DNA from: Capitulum mitella
Taxonomy: Eukaryota > Arthropoda > Thecostraca > Pollicipedomorpha > Pollicipedidae
Length of the DNA stretch: 64,000 nt
Assembly: GCA_030062745.1 (NCBI GenBank)
Contig: CP099841.1
Span: forward strand, 12,590,970-12,654,969
Direction: 5' to 3'
The position numbers and the translations under genes were made by a program. Positions 13,651 through 26,300 of the stretch are shown one piece after another. Under the pieces are notes generated by a model. The model was not told the DNA's origin. It ran no database searches and saw nothing but the letters and a program-made list of their open reading frames with translations. Each line of letters begins with the position of its first letter. The first letter of the stretch is position 1.

Positions 13651-15074
13651 TCTTCCCTGGGCAGCGCATGGGATCGACGGGAAAGAAAAAAGAGTGCGCC
13701 TGAGAGAGTAGCTAGGAGTGAACGCGCACGGGGACGATAAGCAAGGAAAAGAAATGAGCCACAGGGAGAAGCCCTAAGCGGATACGCACGGCAGGGAATC
13801 GGGGGTCCTACCGCCGTCTGCTTACCGATCTATTATTGATGTCAGCTCGAGGTAACGTGGCGAAGGGTCAACCGGCCGATGAAGGACAGGAAAAAAGGCG
13901 GAAGTTACCACTATTCCGGGACATAAATTTCAGAGCTACGCCTTGCCAGGGGGAGGAGGGGAGGGGGCTTCTTCGGTCCTCTTTCATACCTCGTTTGAAG
14001 AAACAGCGTAAGATACTGTACAATAAACAATAAAGATATTGTCAGATTTTGCTGCGAGACGACTCAAACGAATCTCTTTAACCTGATCTGGATTTTTACG
14101 TGTTCCAAAATACAAAAAAGCTTAATTGCAGTGTCAGGAACCAAAACAGGAGTTTCCCTACAAGACGTCTATGGAATCGCATTACATGGACGTCAGGTTC
14201 GTGACATAACCCACCGTCGGCCCGTTTTTGGTTCCCTGAATCGGCCCTGCTGCCATAATACTACTTTTACATAAGCAAAACAAAGAATACGAATAAAGGA
14301 CAGCAAATGTTAAGATATCTGCCCTTGATCTGGCAATGAAGATTAGCTACTTTGCCGAAAGTAATATCTTGAGTGTCCCGTTTCTCTCTACGGTAGCAGC
14401 CACTGCGCTCATAAAATGTAACGACTGCGTCTTAGGCATGACATGAACAGGTGCTTTGTAAAAATGGTGGCCTGATTCTCATGATATCGAATAAAGCACG
14501 TCGAGTGCTCTGCCTCGATAGTGACAAAAACGGCCGAATATGCCTCCCAAAGAACGCCCTGAACCATCTCTGATAAGGTTACAAATCCATTTTTTTTCAT
14601 TGCGTATGAGACAAAGAATATAAGGAAAAACACAAAGTCTCATGGCTATACCTCAAACCGTGCAGAAATAACAGGCGAGAACCTTCAGTGGGAGGGGACT
14701 GCTAAGCCCCCACCACAGAATAGGGACAAAAAGCGTACACAACGGACAATATCCAGCGCAAACGTCGGGAATCGAATCCGATTTGCTTAACCGTTTAGGC
14801 AACCGTGCAAGCGTTCTACCACTTACCTGTCTCCTCGCTCACGGGTGCATGAGAAAAACCGCGGCAAAATCACCATGCAAACTGTTTCAGTTATTATACG
14901 GGTGTGGTTTCCTTTCTCTTTGTAGCTGCCCCGGCATCCATAAAGTGGAAATGGACATCCACAATAGGACTTGGGCACCCGCAACTTAAGGTATGCCTAA
15001 ATATTCGAATATAGTTATATTCTCAGGCCCACGGCGTTAACCCCCGCCCGACTGGCGGACGGCGCCGATCACGC
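13651..15074. other. intergenic DNA, no gene supported
   Basis: Mixed-composition DNA without a supported exon. Short open frames (14,409-14,633 -, 14,783-14,989 +) have no recognisable features. Confidence 0.45.
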
Positions 15075-15222
15075 CCGACTGGGGGTTGACCGCCCCCCTC
15101 TAACTCGCGAAAGGTTGGTCGCACGATGAAAAGAAACACACCGCGGGGAAGCTCATGACAAGTAGAGCTCGAAACTGCTGTCATTCTTATTTTTGGATAA
15201 TATGTAAGCCGTTTACGCACCA
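15075..15222 (+). repeat. dispersed repeat family A, copy 2
   Basis: Second copy of the repeat described at 10,955-11,107, in the same orientation and moderately diverged. The shared right end is gataatatgtaagc followed by tttacgcaccatat. Confidence 0.75.
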
Positions 15223-16257
15223 TATGTTTTCTCACAGCTGACTGCATAAAATCGAGAAGCGGCCTGGATCTAAAGGGCCATGATTAATACAGTCTAGGTA
15301 AAGGCACCAAAGAACAGGTAAAAGTCCGCAGATGCTGATACACGCCTAATTCCTCTTATTTGTTTAATATGTACGCCGGAACGTTGAGGTGAAGAAACGG
15401 CGATTTTCGCACCGACTGATCGCGGGCGCCATAGCCGAAGACGGTATGAAATTACCGGAAATAGTTTTAGAGTTTCTTTTTTGATTTCGCGACATATTCC
15501 TTTTCATGCCATAATTCTTTATCCTAGTGGTTCATGTGATGGCTTGCCATACTTAAATTTTGGAAAAATTCAGTAGTTATAAATTTACACAATTGGCGTA
15601 GTTTTATTCACGAGACTCTGTCGGTTTTGAAAATGCGCAATTTTTTAAACTCTTTGAACGTCTTGGTATTACTCACAACTGTGGGAGCCATTTCTGTCAT
15701 TTTCAACTCGTTATGAGTAATTCATCGCCGATTTTGACGGCGGTTCAACTCGGCTCATAACAGTTATTCGTGACCTGACCTCATGTCAATGGCTGGAATT
15801 CATTGATACTTTGTAGATTGACGGTAAATGAATGTCTGCATCACCCCAATGTTACAAAAATTCTGTCAGATTTCGAAAACACGACATGTCTTAAAAATGT
15901 CTTAACAATGGGGTTGACCTTAGGTCAATGACCTGGAAAATTCCGAAAAATCTGAGATAGCGGAGTTCTTGCATCCATCAAGACCTCTAATCCCTGAAAC
16001 TTTTATTCAGATATGGGGTTTTGCAAAAGCGTTACAGGGCGCTAAACTTTTTTTGACATAGGTCCATTTGACCTGTCCTAGGTCAGACATCTGACTTGAC
16101 TTGAAGTCAGAACTTTGACACAAGGTGCAAAAATGATCAAACAAAAGGTACACAAAGTTTCGCGGCGCTGCTTTCGTTCGTCCTCTCGCAATTTTGGAAG
16201 AACCTCAGGGGCGGACAACCGCCTCTCCCCTCCAGTCAGGGGCGGGTTAACCACCTG
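15223..16257. other. AT-rich intergenic DNA with repeated aggtca/tgacct words
   Basis: No gene seen. The words tgacct and aggtca recur at about 15,775, 15,915-15,934 and 16,068-16,085, so the region may be a decayed repeat built on that word rather than a set of independent sites. Confidence 0.5.
15922..15934. promoter_or_regulatory. perfect AGGTCA-A-TGACCT inverted repeat (nuclear-receptor IR1-like)
   Basis: The 13 bases form a perfect IR1 palindrome and overlap a second palindrome, TGACCTTAGGTCA, at 15,915-15,927. This matches the classical ecdysone-receptor/USP response-element consensus known from insects. It lies about 1.9 kb upstream of the hnRNP start codon. Function is speculative because the surrounding DNA repeats the same half-site. 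Confidence 0.3.
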
Positions 16258-16325
16258 GGGCAAACCAACATTGGGGGGCCCACATCAACATCAGGAGGGC
16301 CAAGGCCCCCTCAAAAGAATACAGA
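16258..16325 (+). repeat. dispersed repeat family C, copy 1
   Basis: The reverse complement of 33,413-33,500 matches well: caaaccaacattgg, ggcccacatcaacatc, gggccaaggccc and ctcaaaagaataca occur in order. Both copies adjoin degenerate GC-rich minisatellites, so the element and its neighbouring array may have moved or expanded together. Confidence 0.8.
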
Positions 16326-16379
16326 TCGATCCACCTGGAACGGCAGACAAGAGGAGACAAAAGGTGAAATGTTTAGATC

Positions 16380-16730
16380 CAAGCCTGTGGCACCCTATCG
16401 GCCTGAAAGTCTGTGGGGTCTCCTGTCGGCCTGTGGGCCCCTGCCAGCCTTCAGAGGGCTCCTGCTGACCTGTGGAAGCCGAGGAGGGACCCCCTGCCGT
16501 TTTATAGGGCGCTGCCGGTCAGGAGGGGCCCTTGCCGGTGGGAAGGGGCCCCCTGCTTGCCTGTAGCTGGCCTCCAGCTGAATGAAGGACCCCCTGCTGA
16601 CGTGCGGGGCCCTTGCCGCCGCCTGTATTACAGGGCCCCCTGCCAGCCTGTGGAGTGGCTCCGTTACGGCCTGTTCAGGAGCCCCCTGGTCCCCTCCCCG
16701 AGCTCCTGATGGCCTGCAGAGGGGCCTTTG
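16380..16730 (+). repeat. degenerate GC-rich minisatellite
   Basis: Variants of 'gggcccctgccggcctgt' recur every 20-40 bases. The long open frames on both strands here (16,395-16,829 -, 16,413-16,709 +) arise from the repeat and lack protein-family features. Confidence 0.65.
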
Positions 16731-17590
16731 ACGGCTGTGTAGGCCCCAGTAGAAAATCGCTTTCGATGCGATCATCGGCAAGCAGAGAACAGCCAGCTGG
16801 TTGTAACCAATAACGTTTAGGAACGGCAAGCGTCCGTTGTAAAATTTTCACTGAATATTTTTATTCAAGGGTCCCATTTATTGGACAGCAACCCAACACT
16901 GGTCACGCGCCCCTTGAAGTCCTGGGCTGGCTGCGCTCCTGCTGCAAATCCTTTGTAAAATGCTATGTTAATATTTTTGTGACGTGGGGACATATGAAGT
17001 GAGGGGCCCACCGCTGGGCGAGGACCACCGCCCCCGAATTTTTTGGCTGGCTGCGCCCCTGCGCGGTCCGCACATGAAACTTTGGCCACAAAATCAATCG
17101 TAACCTAGCATCGCACAGTCGGGTCTATGGGCCGGAATATATGCAACAAGCTTCGCTGAAAATCGACCGGTCCCTAGCATCACCTTATCATACCACGCGG
17201 ATTAAATTTAAACAAACTAACGCCACCTTCTTTGAAATCATCCCACCGTTGAAAAACTTGCAACACGAATGATTCATATCTGCTCAAATTGCGTCAAATA
17301 CTGAACTATGCATATCTCGTCTGTCAGTTGCTTCGTTTGATGCATGCATTTAGGATTTTTCGTGTGTTAACAAAAAATTGAATAAAGCAATGATATTCGT
17401 ATCAGAGTGTTCTTTGAAGAATTGTACTAAGTACAGCATGTCTTAGACAACGTGTGCGTCATACATAGTTTTGGGACGATCTAAACATTTTTATTCTTGT
17501 CATTGCTGGTCTTTTTGGCGCAGGCAGAAACCGACAATCAAGATACTGTGGTGCGTCGGGAATGCCCCAGTGGTGAAATGTTGCTGATCT
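16731..17590. other. intergenic DNA upstream of the hnRNP gene
   Basis: Nothing coding is visible. The composition is CpG-normal, in contrast to the CpG-poor intron that begins after the first exon at 17,815. Confidence 0.45.
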
Positions 17591-17792
17591 CGGCGTGGGA
17601 AAATAGCGCATCGTTTGTTAGAAAAGATCGTTAAACTTTCTTCAGCTAGATTTGCAAGTCTCAAGATTCATTGTCTATGCATCCCCACATGCCGTTTGCG
17701 CTTGTGGTTCTGGGCTTGTGCTGGATCAGCGCAGTAGCGTCTTCATAACTGTTGTTTGACAAGCTGTTTGTGAATTGTTATCAGCAGACAAG
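17591..17792 (+). promoter_or_regulatory. probable 5' UTR/promoter of the hnRNP gene
   Basis: This CpG-containing stretch lies directly upstream of the predicted start codon at 17,793, before the CpG-poor first intron. No TATA box stands out. The assignment is positional only. Confidence 0.35.
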
Positions 17793-17815
17793 ATGAGGCC
17801 TAAAATGATGAGAAG
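17793..17815 (+). CDS. Hrb27C: hnRNP exon 1 (start codon exon)
   Basis: ATG followed by eight codons up to AG/gtaag. The phase (two bases left over) joins exactly to exon 2 to give MRPKMMRRGKNDDNEEAGK before RRM1. The exon is short, so a different 5' exon is possible, but position, donor and phase all fit. Confidence 0.55.
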
Positions 17816-20342
17816 GTAAGTTTTACGCCGTTCGCTTCACAGAAATAGGAGGCACCTTTTATGTTGAATTGTGTAACTCAAGGCTCGGCGATGTTTCTGC
17901 ATTACAGATTGAGTGATGAGCAGATCTTTCCCAAACTATTAGGAATTGAAGTACCGTTTTGAGAGTTATTCCATCCTTCAAGTAGAACAGGCAAGGCATT
18001 TTTATGTCATTAGCACAGGGATGTACCAACAGCTCTAACCAGTAGTGAAGGCTGACCTCAGGAAAGGTTTTTTTTGCTTAAATCCCAAACCAAGAGGTGT
18101 TGGGTTAGATGGATCCACTACAGATCATGTCATGGGCATAGGGTTGGAGGAATAGGGGCTGCAAACCTATTTTTTGCAAAAGCTAGCACAAGCCCAATGC
18201 ACAAAAACTGCCACCTTCCCCATTTTCTGGATGCTTCTATGCCCATGGATCATTAGCTTAACTGGCATGAGTGTGTGGATGCATGTGTATGCATTCAAAT
18301 GCATACACATGCATTTGAATCCAGATGTGGTGATAGTAATAGGCTTTTTTGATAGTGATAACACCTGTCTTGTGAGACTTCTCTGCCAGTAGGCCAGACT
18401 GCAAACTGGCAGGCTCTGACTAAATCTTGTCAGTGTGCTCCAGAAGCTCATGCTGGTTCGGGTGTGCACTTTGTTTTCCCCAGTAATGCACTGAGTGGTT
18501 TTGGCATACACCCAGATGTTCAGGTGTGCACAGCATGTACCAGCACTAAGAACTGATTCAGAAAAATGAAACAGCAAATCCATGAATGAAAAAAGTCATT
18601 GCACAGGACCAAATGAACTGCAAAAGAATGTGTGCTAGAATCATCACATTCATAAGTTTCCAAATTTATCCAAAATACAAAAAAAATATCACCAAATTTG
18701 GACATTTTGTAGTGGAAAACTGCTTTACTGTACACTTACACATTCACCGAAGCTGATACTGATTAAGTGATTTTAAGATGTCATTAAGCACAGAAATGAA
18801 CCTGGAACCAAATAATTCCTCTGTGTGGTGGATTCTGATGTGTACGTATGCAGCATAAATGACAGTATTGGTTTTGGAGGAAAGTCACTAAAAGTTTGCA
18901 AGTTGCAGGAAATGGCACATCTGTATGTAGTCTGAAGTGCTCATTGGTTTTTATGAGCACAATCTACAGACTTATGGGCCTTTGATTGCTGTGAAATTTA
19001 GTGTGTTCTCTAATAGAATTGAATATTAGGGCATTATTAATATGTCTGTGTTTTGGTTGGCTACATAAATCTGACTAATCACAGGTCACCTTTTTTGGCA
19101 CTGAGATACGGCCTAAGAAGCAAAATTGGCACTAGATGGGGCTGTAATACAGCAGTTGAACAGAAATATCCAAATTTTTACAGGCACACAATGCTCTGGT
19201 TGCTTATGTGCTTGGAGTGCAATCAACATGTCTAGGCACACACCAAACATGTTTTTTTTGATAATCACAACACATCTTGGGCATTCACATGCCACACTTT
19301 CCAATCTGGCTGGTGGAAACATGGCTGAAGATCTCCAAAAAATATTGGGGTTCCACAAGAAACTTCAACCATTTCTTCCCAGTCATTGCCATTGGCTTGA
19401 TGTTAAAATCTCTGAATATTGGGAAGTCTTTACTCCATCCCTCTGAAATCACCAACTATGGTTAATGGTTGTTACAGTGACTGCTGGACTGGTCCAGATA
19501 CATTTTGACTTTAACATGGCTGATATGTGATTATGGCAGCTTAAGAAGTAATTATGAATTTAAGAACTAATTATCTAACTAACGTAAGAAGTAATTGTGG
19601 AGTGTAGTCAGGCTACTAGCAACGTATTTTGTATTGTTTTCTGGTCATGATGGTGGTGTAAAAGAAAGCTGGCACAGGCTGTGGAACAGATCAAAAAGTA
19701 AAGAATAAGATGAGGCTTACAGTGCAGTAGACCCAACTAGAAACCTTTTTTTAGAACTTAAAACAGAAAGGCAGCAAAAAATCTGTAAAGCAAGGAAAGC
19801 ATAGAATATCATAAAGGACTAACAAACAAGCAAGGAACAGATTCATCTGGGAACATTTTCTAGAATCCAAAACAGTGAGGCAGCAATAAGCCAGTAATTC
19901 CAGGAAAACCTTAAAGCATATCATCAAAATCACAGAGAAGTTTGATTAACCCAAGGAACAAAGGGCCTAAAATGAGCAAGAAAAGCAAAACAGTAATGAA
20001 GGTTGGCATCATATCAAGGCCTGATATCACTCTGCATCTGTGCACCATCACAGTAGTTGTCAAGGGTCAGCACAGTGGTCTCAAGAGTGCCAGAGATGGA
20101 AGCGACCGCAAACAGACGAAAAAACCGGCTGGCTGATTGCACTTTTCTGAATGGTCCTGATGAATGATTCACAAAGCAGGTCATAAGATGGATGGCAAAG
20201 TGTGGGGGTATTGCCATTGCAGGGATAATTCGGCCAAAGGGCCAAAGCTGGCTGGTCCTGGTGGTATTTGTGCAGTAGCCAGAGGCTTGCTTGTGTCACA
20301 TGTTGTAACTCTTTGAAATGATAGACTTATTCATGCAGAACT

Positions 20343-20395
<53 letters not shown>

Positions 20396-23300
20396 TTAGG
20401 TGCCCTCAGTGACAAAACTTCCTTAAATTATCACCAGTTGTGTAAACCCTGCAAAGAATGTTAAAAATTATTCACAGACATTTTTGTTTCATAGTATGTT
20501 GACCAGACATAAAGGCCTTTACCTACAAACGTGGAAACAAAATCCAGATTGTGTATCTGGCAACCACACTATCTGCCTTTGAATGGAAAGCATTTCTTCT
20601 GGTGGCCAGCTGGTGGCTCTAGTGGGCGAAATTGTCAAATCTCGTTATGAAACGGGATAAAAATACAAGGTGAAATAGGATAAAAATACAGGAGAAATGA
20701 AAAGCTGAATAAAACGAATAGCTTCTATTTTGCAGAATGATTGTGTCATTATTTAAAGGAGTTGAACAATGCACATGAAAATACTCAAAAATAGTAACAC
20801 AGACTTGTGTGCCGATCCTAGTGTTCATACTGTGAGCTTATTTGCTGATGAAAGGATGGTTTATATCAGGGTGAAGGAACACTTTTATTAAGTGAACTAG
20901 TATTGAAAAAAATAAAAAGGTGCATTTGTGCTTGATAAACACCCATTATTTAAGTCACTCCACATTGCTGTTTGTTTTAAGAAAATAGATTCAAGTATGA
21001 GTAATAGTGAAAAGTTAAGACATGAGTTTATCATGAAGTCATTGTTATGCATATGCCATGTCATGCTGGGCTTGTGGAAACTTTGTTACTGCCATACAGG
21101 AAATTTATCATGAACCCATCATTGGCTGTGTTATCTGATGTAATGCCTTTAGCAGAATGAGCCAAATTTCTGTCAGTACATGGCATCTGGAGTTTTTGTG
21201 AATGGGCTGTGGATCATTGAGGAAGATGGACAATCTGTCATTGCAGGGGTAAAAATGATGACAATGAAGAAGCAGGCAAGATGTTTGTTGGTGGCCTCAG
21301 TTGGGAAACCACTCAGGGTAAGAATTATTCAGCAGAGACTGTTACAAATGTAAGAACCATGGTGTGGTTTTGTGACTTACCTTAACATATTGCCAGACAG
21401 TTCATGTGATGCTGCATGGCTGCTATAGAATGTGTCTGGTTTTTCATTGTTTTTTATCTACACAATGATTTGACTGAGATTCGACAAGGAATGATAAACA
21501 GCTTTTCGATTCTGTTTTGCAAGCTCATAGGATCACAGACCATGAATGTGGCATGTGTGTTATTGTGACTGGGCTTTGGCGCTGACATGCTCCGTTCTCT
21601 TTCGCACGACAGACTCGATGCTGGCCTACTTCAGCCACTGGGGCGAAGTGGTGGACTGCGTGGTGATGAAGAACAACGAGACGGGGCGGTCGCGTGGCTT
21701 CGGCTTCGTCACATTCGCCGACCCGGAGAATGTGCAGCGCGTGCTGGCTGAGGGGCCACACGAGCTGGATGGACGCACGGTGAGTGGAGCCACAGACCAG
21801 CCTTGACGCTCGTGTGCGGAACACAGCCGGGTGCCGGCGCCGGACCGTGTTATGGGCACCTGACGTTGAATATCAGTTTGCGTACGTCATTTTTTACTTG
21901 AATTTCTTGTATTTTGTTAGTGTTAGGCATACACTGGAACAGAAATGGTTTGTTCAAAATAACTGAAGCTGTTACCCCCTGTTTGAGGAATGTAAACCTT
22001 TTTCTTGTGTCACTGACAGCACTGAACTGATCTCAGCCGTAACATCACACACTCTTTGTCAATGAGTGTCGTCAGACCTTCTGAATTTCACAGTGTATAC
22101 TTGCCAGTTCCTTCCTTATTCGTAATAGGACATTATAATTATGATGCAGGTTGCCAGCCAAATCTTGAAAAAGGAGAATTATGACAGTCGCTGACTGACT
22201 ACGTAGAAGCGGCGGTGTAAACCGGGCCGGCATAGCCGGCATACCAAAGGACGTTTGTCGGATGCATCAAAATGGCTAGCGCTAGACCAAACAATGTTTT
22301 TGAATGCATTGGCAGGAGTCGTTGCCTAAGCCACACGACGGGCAGCTTCGTTAAGAGACCTGTACGTTCCAGATCGACCCAAAGGCGTGCAATCCGCGCT
22401 CGCTGCAGAACAAACTGCGCATGCGTAGCCAGACGTACCCGAAGGTGTTCTTGGGGGGCCTGCCGCCCAGCGTTACCGAGACAGATCTTCGCAACTTCTT
22501 TGGCCAGTTTGGCCATGTGATGGAAGTGGTGATAATGTACGACCAGGAGAAGCGCAAGTCACGAGGTACGTCCTGATCAGCTGCCTGGTCCTGGTTCTCG
22601 TCCCGGCCCCAGATCCGAACTCCTGGTCTTATCACGTTGCACGTCTGTTCTAGACTGGTCACTTCACTTGTTTCCCCCTCCCCGTGTCGTCCCCTGCCTT
22701 TCTCTGTCTGCCCAGTGCACTCCACGCCAACTCCTTGTATAGTGTTGGCTTCCTGTCCATTCATTGGTGTCTGACCTGACGCACTGACGTTTTCAGTCGG
22801 GTTTCCTTGTTTTGGCCCTCGCCACTCCATCTTGGAGCCATTGGGGTTCATCCCCGGACCAGGCTCGCTCGCTGGACAGCCATTCTGAACCGTGTCCGAC
22901 GTGTGGTCCGCGGCCGTGTATCGTTCTACCGCTGAGGTTCATCCTCGTCCAGTTTTGAGTCAGCGGTCCTGTCCTGTGCCATACTCGCCTGTCTGGCCAT
23001 TTGTATGTCCCTTTCCCTTGCATATGCCCGCACAAATTTCACTCTTGCCTACTGAGCCAGTTTCTCGTCCTTCATCAGTCGTACACTTTTGGTAGTTTTT
23101 ATCGGTCCGTTTTGGTGTTTTTTTTTTTTAATGCCTGTCCGTCTTGTCTGAATTTGACCACTAACTTGCTGGTCAGTTGTCAGGTTGGATCATAATGGCA
23201 TAATTTTCGCCTGAATTGTTATTGTCAGAATATTGCAAATGTGTTATGAACCGTGCATTTTGTGGTGTGGTGAGTATATAGGATTTTAAGGAGATTGGGC

Positions 23301-26300
23301 TATTGAATTGGTGTGAATTGATGTTCTGAACTCATGGTTTATTATGTGTTGCATGGTGTGGAGCTGTACTAAACGTTGTGTTAAGGTTTGGTTTTAAAGT
23401 GTGCTGCTTTGTTAGAACAGATCAGCCTTTTTGGTGTCTTTTCACTGTTACATCTCATCTAAAATTAAGGATTTTAGTACTTCCCGTAGAAAAACTACAT
23501 TTGTGTTAAGGTTGCATTAGACTGAACCACTAGCATGGTATTTTAATGTGGCTTAAGCTGAGATGCCTCAATAAGCACGTCTTCACTCTTGATCCATTCA
23601 TTCCCATAAGTCGCACAAAATGGTTATCAAATCTGTAAGAACAACAGCATCGCGAAAGCTCTTTAAACCAGCGTTACTGGACGCGTGACATTCTTTTGTA
23701 TTAAGCGTGCCTTCTTTCCGGTGGGTTCGTAAAATACTAACTACCAGTCATGAACCGTCATTGCTGATGTATGGTATGTTGTGATCTGACCTTATTGAGG
23801 CGTCTCGGCGTGTTTCCCTTAGCTAAGATTACGCTAGTTAACTAAGCTAAGTCATAGCGTAAGGTCATACGTAAGCGACTTAGTTAAGCGAGCTGCGTGT
23901 GTTTGGACCTTCCTTCTGCGGTGTGGGTAAGCCGTGATTTTCCGTGTAGCTTCTCCCCGGCGGCGGCGGCGGTGGGGTCGTTGGCGGCCGCCGTCCGCCT
24001 GTCCCCTGGCGGCCGGCCCGCGCCGCCGCCGCGCTGTGGCATGCTCCACGGGGCCGGTGCCGGCCGCCGGGCTCTCGGTCTCACGTGCAATCATTGCAGA
24101 CTCACTGTTCGATCCTCGTAGGGTTTGGTTTTCTGTCGTTCGAGCACGAGGATGCCGTGGAGAGAGTTTTGTCCAAGCACTTCGTCAGCATATGCGGCAA
24201 ACAGGTATTTGGATTAAGGCTTCTCGCCCTTTCCCGGTGCACTGTCGTGCCGTTGGTACCTAGCGTGGCGTCTTGCAGCCCCGACAGTGCACCGGCCGTG
24301 TTAAGATACCACCGATAAGTTAAGTTTGTCACCTAGACTAAGTCTAATTAAGTTAGTGTTAAGTGTTGCCGCCGATAGTGTTAAGGCTGCGCACCGTCCG
24401 CCAGTTCACTTTCCAGCGGCGGCCAGGTCCCGGATGACGCTAGCGTAAGCGCGCGCGGCGCGTTTGTGTGCTTAGCCTGGCGGCGCTTGCATGCCGGCGG
24501 CGGGCGTGCGGGCTGGAGGGGGTGTGCAGCGCCGGCGACCCGCGCCGCCCCTGACGCCGGCCGGCCGCCAGGTGGAGGTGAAGCTGGCTGAGCCGCGCGA
24601 GGCCAACAAGCCGGACGGCCAGCCGATGCAGATGGGCGGCGGCGACTCGTGGCGGCCGCAGGAGCCCGCCCACTGGGGCATGCCCGGCGTGCCGGTGAGA
24701 CCGCGCGGCGACCAGCCGCACTGGGGCATGCCGGTGAGAGCCGCCGCCGGCCGCCGGGCCGGGCCGGGCCGGGCCGGGCGTCAGGCGGCAGCGGGACCGT
24801 CCGGGGGCACGCGGGAAACCTGCTGTCGTTGAGACCCCGGGCACCTGGGCCACTTTTGAGCATGCTGATCGGACCCTCTGTGATCATTTTTGTCATGCCA
24901 TGTCTGCGGGATGGAACGGTGACCCACGGTTACTGAGCTTTTAATGATGTTTGATTGGGTAACCGAGTAATGTTGCACTGGGACCGCCTGCACGTTGGCA
25001 TACCGAACGACCGCACTCCGACCTATTTCAATGCATGGCCATGTGAACACGTGGATATCCTTCCCCCACTTGCTAATGGGACCTCTGTCCAAACCAAACT
25101 TGCTGACTTTGCCTTATATAAGCTCATATAAGCTCGTTAGTGGAATCGGCGGCCTACTCTTGTGCAAGTCGTTTTTTTGTGCTGGTTTTTGTGATTATGC
25201 CTTTGTGGTGCAGTTTATTTTCATTTAATGCGTTCGTACTTTGTGCAGTCGCAGATCTGTTGCCCCGTTGTTTGAATTTTTCCCGCTGTGATCGTGCGCA
25301 GTTTACTTCGTTATTCACTTGTCTAACGCGATGACTCTTTGCTGTTATCTTCCCTGCTGTTCCTCAGGCTGTGCATGTGGAGGTCACGTTCGTTGTTGCC
25401 CTGTTGTTATTCCAGCGGCATTCCTATGTGTGTATTGTCCGACGGCCTTGTGCCGGCAGCAGTGGACATGGAAAAGCTGAATGTTTCTGAAAAAAACATT
25501 CAGACAACAAACAACAAAACTAAAAAAAGAAAAATATGGAAAAGCTGCTGTTTTTGGTTTTCAAGAACTCCAGAAAATATGCGCTCCAAAAATGTTTTAT
25601 ACCCCAAAAGTTTGTTATTGTGCCTCCATCAAAAAGCCACATTATAACCTCTAGGAATTTCTAACTCTGCAAGCAGATTACTGTCTCCATTCATTAAGAA
25701 ACAGGCTGCTGTCATAACTGACTTACACAATAAACGCTAACCCATACCAGTTGCAAAATTGCTCTTTACAAAATTTTGTACTTCAGAACAAAAATTATGC
25801 TCCGACACGAAGAACAAAAACCAAATTTCCAACCCTGGCCGGCAGCCGACTAACGCCTCTTGCTGCACCATCAGCAGCAGCTGAGCGTGTGCCGGCGGTG
25901 GACTGACCCGTCCTCCGCCCGCCCGCAGCAGCAGCTGGCGGCCGGTGGCCACGGCGTGGCGCCCATGTCGGCCGGCGGCATGCCGTCGGTGATGCAGTGG
26001 GGCCAGCAGCAGCAGCCGTTCCCGCAGCAGCAGTTCGGGCCGCCGGCGGCCGCGCCGCCGCAGGGCTTCCCCGGCGGCTGGGCGCCCCCGCAGGGCGGCT
26101 GGGCGGCCTACGGCCAGCCGCCGCCGCACCAGTACTCGCAGTTCCCGCCGCAGACGGCGGCGCCGGCGCCGTGGACGCCGCAGCCGCAGCCGGCGCCGCA
26201 GATGCCGCCGTCGGGCGGGCCGTCTCCCATGCCCGGGCCGGACCCGTACGGCCGCATGATGGGCGCCGGCGGGCCGCCGATGCCGCCAGCGCCCGTGCTG

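Larger units (their letters stand above)
17816..21246 (+). other. hnRNP intron 1, CpG-poor
   Basis: A 3.4-kb intron that is strongly depleted of CG dinucleotides from about 17,960 onward. It contains a nested palindrome (18,281-18,320), a diverged direct repeat (19,750-19,940) and a TA microsatellite (20,345-20,392). No nested gene is recognised. Confidence 0.7.

Noticed and set aside
16395..16829. 144-residue minus-strand open frame
   Set aside because: Encoded by a degenerate minisatellite; repeated Pro/Arg/Ala phrases, no family.
22351..22851. 166-residue minus-strand open frame
   Set aside because: It overlaps hnRNP exon 4 and its intron; no protein features, and the plus-strand exon explains the region.
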